Assembly (NCBI RefSeq): GCF_000559085.1
Contig: NZ_JALN02000002.1
Span: 248,001-312,000, forward strand
DNA length: 64,000 nucleotides
Reading direction: 5' to 3'
DNA from: Mycolicibacterium aromaticivorans JS19b1 = JCM 16368
GTDB taxonomy: Bacteria; Actinomycetota; Actinomycetes; Mycobacteriales; Mycobacteriaceae
The notes beneath the pieces were generated by a model that searched no databases, was not told where the DNA came from, and worked only from the letters and a program-made list of their open reading frames with translations. Position 1 is the first letter of the stretch. Each line of letters opens with the position of its first letter. Shown here one piece after another: positions 53,760 through 61,497 of the stretch. The position numbers and the translations under genes are program-made.

Positions 53760-55924
53760 CGCACAATAAATTCCGACACCCGGTCATGGCCCGTGAAATG
53801 CCCTGACCGCCGCTGACCAGGCCGCGGTCACACGGCACCAAAAGGGTCGCGCCTCGGGGCGGGGTGTGGGCCTGGCTTTGAGCTGGTCGACCTCTGCTGC
53901 GGTTGCAGCTTCAAGCGGCATCACCAGAAAGAGTGCGCTGGCCCGGAGTAGCAGCACCGCCACAACGGAATCCATCTGGCGGGTGAAACCGTGAGCGAGG
54001 TCGTTGCGATGGTTCTGCCCTTCGCCCAGCAGCAGAGTTTGCAGATACCGTATCCAGTCGTTGTCGAAGCCCTCGTCGCTAAGGCGCGGCAAGATGGAAC
54101 CCAATTGGGCATATTGCCCTTTTGTCTTCCCCACTTCGACCCGATAGATAGGTTCGTTGAGCGTGAGAAGGAGTGTTCTCACTCCTGCCTCGATGTACGG
54201 AGTTACGAAGTGCGAAACGACGAGGTACTCGCCGCGCCAAAATAGCAACAGCGCCTTCGCCAGGATCGTCGCGTTCGCCATATGGCATCGGTATTCGTCG
54301 ACCAAGAACGCAGCGAGCTCCTCTTCGCCTGTGCCACCGGCGAGTTCGCCGATAGAGTTGAGGGCCGCCAACAGCAGAGAACCCGCCATGACTGCTTGTC
54401 TGTATTCAATCTCGCGGATCTTGTCATCCAACGCGCTGTCCTGCGACCCGGTGCGCTCGGGCATGCCATGGATGCCGACTCGGCGACGTGGAATCAACTG
54501 TGACAAAAGCGAACTCGCGAGGGTTTGGCGGGCCAGGGCCTCGTTACGGTCGTATTGCCCGGAGGGTGCGTCGTTTGATGACAGCCAATGTTTCAGTCCC
54601 CGTTTCCAATCGCCGTGATAGGTGAACTGTCCGACGTATGCGAGGACGTCTTGGGGTCGATACTGCAGCTCGGACGTAAATACCTTCCATTCGATGGACT
54701 CGGTGTCTACCTGTTGGAGTTCGACCGTTGCTGCCTCGCTAAGGTCCGTGTAGCCAAGGTCTTTCGCCAGGCTGGCAGCCTCTTCCAGCCTGAACAGTCT
54801 GAGCGCGGGATCAGTTTCGGCGCGGGCTCGGTCCAAGCGAACCTCGGCTCGTATGCGTTGCACTTGCAATTTGCGTTGATCGCTCACGGCACCGGAGGCA
54901 GTGAAAATGCGTGCGATGTAGTCGATATGGTCTGATGTTCCGTAAGCAGCCAGGGCTGCTTCGAGCAGGGTACGTACGTCGTTTTGAGATCCGGGTGACT
55001 CAGCTTCACTGGGTGCGGTCTCCACCAAGGCCGCGACCATCGGTAGTGTGGCGCCTGGCCTGTTGTGGACAGTGCTGCTCAGGTCGGGGGCCGCCAGGTC
55101 TTCGAGTACCTGCCGGAGACGGGGCGTCTCGGTGGATTGCTTGGTCTGCCGACACAGCGTCAGGGCGCGCAACGCGCTGTAGGTTCGTGTAGTCTCATCC
55201 ACCGAGTTATCCTGCGCTGCATCCAGATACAAAGTAATTGCCTCACGCGCGTGCGCGCCCACATTTCCATCTCGCCGGAGGTAGAGCAGATCGTGCAGGA
55301 GGCTTTTCGCAAGCGCGTGAGTCACGTTGTCAGACAATGCTCTCCACAGCTTCACCTGATCCTCTGGCGCGCGTGCGATCGGCGGTGGATAGCTCGGCAA
55401 TTCATCGGGAGCATCAGATGCGCCGAACACTGACACTGTCACTGCAGTTGGGTCATCGGCGTTGATGTCCAGCCCGTGGTGAAAAGTCGTCGTCACCACC
55501 GCCTCCAGTGCCGGCGATGGCCCGGCGTCAAGCCTCTGGAGCGCGGCGCTGACGGCGCTCATCGAAATTCCCTAGTGGTGCTCTCCGAAATTCCCCACTT
55601 GTGAGCGACCATCACTGTAGTGGTTGTCGTGTTCCGGTGGTCGTTCGGCGGAGTTTCTCGGCTCGGGCGTTGTGGTCTCGTAGGCGGTAGGAGTCACCGT
55701 CGAGGTTGAGCACGACCGAGCGGTGCAGGAGGCGGTCGAGCATGGCGGCGGCGACGGTGTTGTCACCGAGGACTTCGCCCCATGAAACTGGAGCTGGCAC
55801 ATGTTCGTTGTGGCTGATTTCTCCTGCTAGCTGGGCTTTCGGCTGTTCTGCGTGTCTTAGCGATCGTCAAGGCGTGATCGCGATATGTTAGGTGTTGCCT
55901 TAACTGGTTAGGCGGGAAGAAGGT

Positions 55925-56992
55925 GTGCGGGGAGTGGAGGGTCTGCGGCTGATTCCCGGTGGCGCCGCACCGGTCGAGGCTGTTGCCGCCGATCCTGTTG
56001 TGTTTCAACGTGAATGCGTCGATGCATTCGTGGCGTCCTGGCATGCCCGAGGATTCAGCCCGGTGACGATCGACAACGATATCGGGCTGTTGGAGCGGAC
56101 CTTGACGGCGCTGGGGTGTCCGGCGTGGGAGGTCACCAGCGAGGACATCGATCGGGTGGTCGGTGAGCTGGCGATGGCGGGGCGGGCGGCGTCGACGCGG
56201 CGGGAGTACGTGCAGATCTTCAAGGGGTTCCATCGGTTCCTGCAGACCCGCAAGGCTGCCGAGATCGAGGCCGCGTTCGGGGCGCGGCTGGTGTGCCCGG
56301 TGGATGAGTTCAACGCGTCCCGGCACGTGGGCGACGACTCGCCGGCAGTCGCGGCGCCGCCGACCCCGGAGCGGGTGAGCGCATTCTTCGAGTTCCTGAA
56401 GACTCGGATTGCCACCGCCCGCAAGTACGGGCCGGCCGCGCGGGACTATGCGATGTTTCGGACCCTGTATCACGCTGGGCTGCGGTCGGAAGAGTCAGCG
56501 CTGCTGGAGATTCCGGACGTGCATTTCGATCGTGGACCGTTCGGCAAGTTGCACGTGCGGTTCGGCAAGGCCGCCCACATGTCCGGTCCCCGGCCGCGGT
56601 GGGTGCCGATGCTGGACGGTCTGGATATGTTGTTGCAGTGGTTCCTGGCCGACGTGCGGCCGAAGTTCCCGAACTCGCCGGTGCTGTTCGCCGACGAGTC
56701 CGGTGGCGCACTGCATCGGGGCACGATCCGCAACCGCCTGCGGTATCTGATGGAGCTGGAGGGGCGACCGGCGACCGAGCGATTCAGCCCGCACGCGCTG
56801 CGCCGGGCCTGCGCCACCCACAACTACGAGCGTGGTGTGGATCTGGTTGCGATTCAACAGCTTTTGGGGCACTGGACGGTGAGCTCGACCATGCGGTACG
56901 TGCGGCCGTCGGCGACGTTCATCGAGGACGCCTACCGACGCGCGGTCACCTCGACGCTGGCCGAGCTGAGCGGAGAGGATGGGACGGCATGA
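55925..56992 (+). CDS. tyrosine recombinase/integrase (first gene of nested transposon)
   Basis: 355 residues. The N-terminal SAM-like core-binding domain spans about 20-120. The catalytic domain shows the Arg in LYHAGLRSEESALL, HALRRACATH (HxxR), the second His in LLGHWTVSSTM and the nucleophile Tyr in MRYVRPSATF. All catalytic residues are present, so it is probably active. The stop overlaps the next gene's ATG. The start at 55925 may be slightly early. Confidence 0.9.
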   Translation: MRGVEGLRLIPGGAAPVEAVAADPVVFQRECVDAFVASWHARGFSPVTIDNDIGLLERTLTALGCPAWEVTSEDIDRVVGELAMAGRAASTRREYVQIFKGFHRFLQTRKAAEIEAAFGARLVCPVDEFNASRHVGDDSPAVAAPPTPERVSAFFEFLKTRIATARKYGPAARDYAMFRTLYHAGLRSEESALLEIPDVHFDRGPFGKLHVRFGKAAHMSGPRPRWVPMLDGLDMLLQWFLADVRPKFPNSPVLFADESGGALHRGTIRNRLRYLMELEGRPATERFSPHALRRACATHNYERGVDLVAIQQLLGHWTVSSTMRYVRPSATFIEDAYRRAVTSTLAELSGEDGTA

Positions 56993-57303
56993 GGATTCGT
57001 TGGCGGCTGCGGATGGCCGCGGCCCAGCGCGAGGTATGGACCGGCACCGAACTGCGGCGGCTTTTGTCCGAGCGCGCGGGTCTGGAGTTGTCGGCGGCGT
57101 CGGTGTCAGCGCTGTTCACCAAGGAGCCAAGCCAGATCAAGGTCTCGACGCTGATCGCCTTGTGCACCGCGCTTGACTGCACCCCGGATGACCTGTTCGA
57201 GATCGACACCACCCCAGTCGAACAGCCTGCCGCACGACCGCGCCCGGTCGCCTCGCAGCCCAAGACCGCCACCGCGCGGGGCCGATCAATGCCGCCAATG
57301 TAG
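56989..57303 (+). CDS. XRE-type helix-turn-helix protein of nested transposon
   Basis: 104 residues. The XRE/Cro-like domain spans about 20-70 (LRRLLSERAGLELSAASVSALFTKEPSQIKVSTLIALCTALDCTPDDLFEID), followed by a disordered basic tail. It overlaps the integrase gene (ATGA) and precedes the zinc-ribbon recombinase by 24 bp. Likely roles are repressing the operon or directing recombination (inference). Confidence 0.8.
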   Translation: MRIRWRLRMAAAQREVWTGTELRRLLSERAGLELSAASVSALFTKEPSQIKVSTLIALCTALDCTPDDLFEIDTTPVEQPAARPRPVASQPKTATARGRSMPPM

Positions 57304-57327
57304 GCCCACCCAACGTTTCGGAACGGG

Positions 57328-58971
57328 GTGCGGCTGGTGGGGAAACGACAACGAGACTGCGTTGACTGCGGCGCACCGGTGGGATACATCGGCCGCGAGC
57401 ACTGCTGCCACTGCACCCGCCGGTTGCGGGCGCAGGCCGCCAAGGCACGATGCCCGGGCTGCGGCTGGGACCGGATCGTGCTGCCGGAGACAGACCGGTG
57501 CATGCTGTGCTCACGCCGCTGCCGCGAATGCGGCGGTCCGATCAAATTCCGCGGTGAAACGGTATGCCGGCCATGTCAGAAGCGGGCCACGCTCGCCGCC
57601 GCGAAATCGACATGCCCGCGCTGCGCAAAGCCCGGCTATCTGCGCGAGTCGACGGGGTGGTGCGGCCCGTGCTCGCGGCCCCGCCCACCAAAGTATCCGC
57701 CCCGCATCTGTGTGTCCTGCGGTGAGCTGCGCCGCCACGCCGCGCACGGCATGTGCGGGCGATGTTGGCAGCGCCACCCGGACCGGCCGTTCGTGCGCGG
57801 TGAGACCCTGGCCGCTGCGCTCACTGAACCACCAGGCTGGCTCGGCGATTTCGTCGCGTATCTGGCCGCCCGTCACTGCCCCGCTCGCGCTTGCAGGATG
57901 ATCGCCACGCTGGCTCGACTCCTCGAAGACGAACACCCCAACCACCCGCAGAGCGTGCTCGAGCGGTCCCGCCGACCTGGCCGGTCGATGGGATCACTGG
58001 CTCGCGCTCTGGAAGCGTTCTTCACCGAGCACGGCCTGGCGATGGCCACCGACCAGGACCAGCGGCTGGCCGCCGGACGACGGCAGAAACGGATCGACGC
58101 CACACCGGGTCCGATGCGCGTCGCTGTCGCGGCCTTCGCCGAATCCATGCTGCACAACCGCGACCGGGCCCGGCGTGCAGGCACCCGCCCCCGCTCCGAC
58201 CGCACCATCGAGTCAGCGTTGACGATAGTGCGAGACCTGGCTCACTTCCTCGAAGCGCAACGGGGCAAGCAGGATTGGGCACTCGTGGACGTCACGGATA
58301 TCGAGGCGTTCCTCGCCGAGTTGCCCAACACCCGAGCGCGACGTCTGACCGTGTTGGGCCAGTTCTTCCGGTTCGCACGCAATCGTCGCGTGGTGCTCGT
58401 GGACCCGACACACGGCATGTCAGCCAAGCGGCACAGGGGATTTCGTGGCCGCACACTCACCATCACGCAACAGCGCGACCTATTTCGCCGCTGGAGCGCC
58501 GACCCCGCTGCGCATCCGCACGAAGCCCTCTTCGGGCTCCTCGCCATATTGCACGGTGTCTCCAGCCGTGAGCTGCGCCTGCTGCAGGTCGACCACATCG
58601 ACACCAGTGACCGCTCGATCCGCCTCGGCACGCGCCCCCACCCGGTGCCGCTGGACCCGGTCAGCTGGAACGCGCTGCAACGCAGCCTCGATCACCGCGA
58701 CACCCAGCGCACCAACAACCCGCACGTGATCGTCACGCGCGGTACCAAAGCCGACCGGCGACCGGCGTCGGAGGCCTACATGAGTCATCTGCTCGATCCC
58801 TGCGGCCTGCCACCCAAGATGCTGCGCAGTACCCGGCTGGCCGATCTGGTCAATACGATCGACCCGAAACTCGTCGCGGCAGCCTTCGGGATGAGACCCG
58901 AAGGAGCGATGATCTATCTCGCCGATCACCTCGACGAGGGCCGACTGCCCGACCACCTCGCCCAACCCTGA
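57328..58971 (+). CDS. zinc-ribbon protein with tyrosine-recombinase-like C-terminus
   Basis: 547 residues. The first about 155 residues carry six or more CxxC pairs (CVDCGAP, CCHC, CPGCGW, CMLC, CRECGG, CRPC, CPRCAK, CGPC, CVSCGE, CGRC), a string of zinc ribbons. Later segments match a recombinase fold: GVSSRELRLLQVDHID, LRSTRLADLV and GAMIYLADHLDEG, where the Arg and Tyr positions are plausible but the usual HxxR is altered. It may be an accessory or degenerate recombinase acting with the integrase. Confidence 0.75.
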   Translation: MRLVGKRQRDCVDCGAPVGYIGREHCCHCTRRLRAQAAKARCPGCGWDRIVLPETDRCMLCSRRCRECGGPIKFRGETVCRPCQKRATLAAAKSTCPRCAKPGYLRESTGWCGPCSRPRPPKYPPRICVSCGELRRHAAHGMCGRCWQRHPDRPFVRGETLAAALTEPPGWLGDFVAYLAARHCPARACRMIATLARLLEDEHPNHPQSVLERSRRPGRSMGSLARALEAFFTEHGLAMATDQDQRLAAGRRQKRIDATPGPMRVAVAAFAESMLHNRDRARRAGTRPRSDRTIESALTIVRDLAHFLEAQRGKQDWALVDVTDIEAFLAELPNTRARRLTVLGQFFRFARNRRVVLVDPTHGMSAKRHRGFRGRTLTITQQRDLFRRWSADPAAHPHEALFGLLAILHGVSSRELRLLQVDHIDTSDRSIRLGTRPHPVPLDPVSWNALQRSLDHRDTQRTNNPHVIVTRGTKADRRPASEAYMSHLLDPCGLPPKMLRSTRLADLVNTIDPKLVAAAFGMRPEGAMIYLADHLDEGRLPDHLAQP

Positions 58972-59709
58972 TACCTGCAAACATGTCACGTTTCAACGCC
59001 ACTTCCGCACAGGTTCGCGCGAACAAGTGCGCTTTTCCAACGCCGCGGTTGGTGGTCATCACGATCGATGTCTTCATATACCGTTGGGAGACAACCTGAA
59101 ACAACGCTGCCGCTGCTTCGCCGGGGAGCGGCAGGTAGCCCAGTTCGTCGATCACCAGCAGCGTTGGGCCGGCGTAGAACCGCATCGTGGTGGCCCACCG
59201 CCCTTCGATCGCCGCACGATGGCACCGGGCGGCGAGGTCAGCGGCGGTGGTGAAGTACGTCCGATACCCGGCATGGGCTGCTGCCCTGGCCAACCCGACC
59301 GAGAGATGCGTCTTGCCGACCCCGGGCGGGCCGATGAGCAGGACGTTGGTCGCGGTCTCGAGGTAGCGGCAGGTGGCCAGCTCTTCGATCACCTTGCGAT
59401 CAACCCCGGCGGCGGCGTCGTAGTCGAAGTCCTCCAGCGAGGCCGGGGTGGGCAGGCACGCGAACCGCAACCGACCGGCCAATCGGCGGGCTTCGGTGGC
59501 CTCGACTTCGATGGAGAGCAGTCGGTCCAGGGCGGCGGTCATCGACAGGTCCTCGGCGGAGGCTTGGTCCAGGACCGTCGGCAACGCCTCGGCCGCATCG
59601 TGGAGCCTGAGCACGGCCAGATGCCCGCGTAGACGTTGGTAGAGGCTGGCTGCTTCGGCGGTGTTCGGGGTGGGCAGACGGTCGGTGGATCCGCTGGTTG
59701 TGGGGTTGG

Positions 59710-61086
59710 TCATGACAGGGTGTTCCTTCCGCGGGCGGCGCGTTCGTAGACCGACAGGTCATAGAGCACTGCAGTGGCATCGGATTGTGTTGTGGTGGAG
59801 TGAGTCTCACTAGTCGAGCTGTTGGCAGTGGTCGGGCCGCGTAGTGCGGCGGCCGCAGCGAGGGCTTCGGGTCCGGGTGGGATGCGTTCCTTGCGGCGGT
59901 GTGGTCGCCCGGTGTTCGCACCCGCCATCGCGGCCTGCTCGAGTGCATAGACGTGACCGTGATCGCGGACCATCGCCCCGGTCCCGTCAGGGGCGAGGCG
60001 GTGCCGGGCGATGGTGATCCCCGAGGTAGTCACCACGTCGATGACATCCGTCCCGAGCACCTGAGTCACCGTCACGCTCGCCGACGCGAGTTCCGGTGGC
60101 ACCGAGTACCGGTTGCCGCGGTAGGAGATCAACGCTTGGCGTGACACCACCCGCTGCGTGGTCAGGATCGCCGGATACGCCCGTGCCGGCATCGGATGCA
60201 AACCCTCGCTGCCGGCAAGGTCGGCCACCGATGCCTTGCCGTCGGCGGTGGCACGGAGCCGGGTGTCAGCGCGGCGCTGGCAGAACTCATCGAGGCTGGC
60301 CTGGGCCTGTTCGACGGTCACGTCGTCGGGCAGTGTTCGCCACCACCGTTGGGCGGCAGTGTGATTGGACTTCTCCACCGCACCCTTGCGATTTCCGCGC
60401 CGGGGCGGGCAGATCGCCACCGACACCCCGTAGTGCTTGGCCACCCCGGCGAAGCTCGCCGTCACCGTCCCGGACTCCGGGTGACACACCGTGGCCATCC
60501 GGTCGAAGCGCCACACCCGGCTCACCCCGCCCAGCCCTCGGCAGATTCGGTCCAGGCCATCGACGACCCGGGGTTGGGTCATCTGCGGTGCCAGCACCCC
60601 GCGCCACTTGCCCGAACACGCCAGGGTGCCGACGAACAGGTGCGCCATCGATCCCCACCCCCACGACGCCGGCGGGTTGGGTAGATCCAACCAATCCCAT
60701 TGCGTCTCTTCACCCGGCGGGTGTTCGATGACGGCGTTCGGTCGTTCCGTGGCGGTCAGGCACGCCTCGCACACCGGGCGCAGCTTGCGGTCGCGGACCT
60801 GACGGGTCAGCGTCTGATACGACATCGCGTACCCAAGGTCCTCGAGCTCGTCGCACAGCGTCCGCACCCACAGATGCGGATCGTCGATCAGCCGTGCGGT
60901 GACGTAGGCCAGGAACACCTCGAACGGATCCACCACGGAGCGTTTGCGCACTCCGGGCGTGGTGGTGCCGTTCAGATAGGACCGGATGGTCTTGGGGTCA
61001 CGGCGGGTGTGTCTGGCGATCGCCGAGATCGTCCAGCCGCGTTTGCGTAGGGCATGTACTTCCACATCGTCCTCCCATGTCAGCAT
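59710..61086 (-). CDS. istA: IstA transposase of IS21 element
   Basis: 458 residues. The N-terminal helix-turn-helix (HALRKRGWTISAIARHTRRDPKTIRSYLNG) is followed by an rve-type core (ETQWDWLDLP, GVSVAICPPRRGNRKGAVEKSNHTAAQRWW, where Asp and Glu are catalytic) and a C-terminal Mu-type domain (YRGNRYSVPPEL). Length is close to other mycobacterial IstA proteins. It is intact; only its helper istB is broken. Confidence 0.93.
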   Translation of the reverse strand: MLTWEDDVEVHALRKRGWTISAIARHTRRDPKTIRSYLNGTTTPGVRKRSVVDPFEVFLAYVTARLIDDPHLWVRTLCDELEDLGYAMSYQTLTRQVRDRKLRPVCEACLTATERPNAVIEHPPGEETQWDWLDLPNPPASWGWGSMAHLFVGTLACSGKWRGVLAPQMTQPRVVDGLDRICRGLGGVSRVWRFDRMATVCHPESGTVTASFAGVAKHYGVSVAICPPRRGNRKGAVEKSNHTAAQRWWRTLPDDVTVEQAQASLDEFCQRRADTRLRATADGKASVADLAGSEGLHPMPARAYPAILTTQRVVSRQALISYRGNRYSVPPELASASVTVTQVLGTDVIDVVTTSGITIARHRLAPDGTGAMVRDHGHVYALEQAAMAGANTGRPHRRKERIPPGPEALAAAAALRGPTTANSSTSETHSTTTQSDATAVLYDLSVYERAARGRNTLS

Positions 61087-61497
61087 GAGAAAGCGGGTCT
61101 CCTTTGATCGCCGATGCGTGGTCAGAGACCATCAGCTTCAAGGGAGACCCGCCCCCGTTGGCGGTGCCACACAGGTAGGGAATTTCAAGGAGCGAAACTA
61201 GGGAATTTCAGCGAGCGCCGTCAGCGCGCGGCAATCCGTGGTGGGTTTGGTTGGGTTCGGCAGCAGCGCTGTCGATGGCCCGGGCAAGGGCGCCGATGAT
61301 GTCAGGGGCGAACTCGTACTGGGATGTCGCGGGGCCTGCTTCTTCAGCCATGTTCGGTCGATGCCCTCTGCTAGCGGTGTAAGCGTTCGGATGTCGAACC
61401 AACGTCGCAGATTAGATCACTCAAGTGACTGGAAATGCATCGATATGCAGGCCGCCCTGTACACCGTAGCGCTGTCCGCGTGCCTGTGAGCTTCGAG

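Larger units (their letters stand above)
55786..59036 (+). mobile_element. tyrosine-recombinase transposon nested in istB
   Basis: About 3.25 kb that exactly separates the two istB parts; edges are accurate to a few bases. It carries three plus-strand genes: integrase, XRE-type helix-turn-helix and a zinc-ribbon recombinase. GCACATGTTCG near the left end and, on the opposite strand, GCACTTGTTCG near the right end are similar. A perfect palindrome GTTCGCGCGAAC lies at 59013-59024. No clear target duplication is seen, as expected of tyrosine-recombinase elements. Confidence 0.82.
55612..59713 (-). pseudogene. istB: IstB helper ATPase of IS21 element, split
   Basis: The N-terminal part (59713 to about 59037) has the DnaA/DnaC-like AAA+ domain: Walker A IGPPGVGKTHL, Walker B LLVIDELGYLP and the sensor segment TSIVMTTNRGVG. 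The C-terminal part (about 55785-55612) resumes SWGEVLGDNTVAAAMLDRLLHRSVVLNLDGDSYRL. The ATG overlaps the istA stop (ATGA). IstB loads target DNA for IstA. Split by the tyrosine-recombinase transposon, it lacks the C-terminal helical part, so IS21 transposition is probably blocked. Confidence 0.9.
55550..61223 (-). mobile_element. IS21-family element, itself interrupted
   Basis: The ends TGACGGCGCTC and GAGCGCCGTCA are inverted, followed inside by repeated GAAATTCCCTAG and GAAATTCCC boxes (55565-55600 and 61170-61210), the multi-site ends of IS21 elements. A 4-bp GCGC duplication flanks it. It encodes istA and a split istB. Of 5,674 bp, about 3.25 kb is the nested transposon, leaving a normal IS21 size of about 2.4 kb. 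Confidence 0.9.
53784..61351 (-). pseudogene. DUF4209-like HEPN protein, split by IS21 element
   Basis: The 5' part is 61351-61224 (MAEEAGPATSQYEF...HHGLPRA) and the 3' part 55549-53784. Removing 55550-61223 and one 4-bp GCGC repeat restores the frame LPRA-ALQRLDAG, giving about 630 residues. The body is helical and solenoid-like. The C-terminus LLLGEGQNHRNDLAHGF carries an RNDLAH motif typical of HEPN and DUF4209 proteins, which are common in defence islands. An ATG at 55562 created inside the IS end could allow a slightly truncated protein. It lies downstream of the large ATPase on the same strand. Confidence 0.72.
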
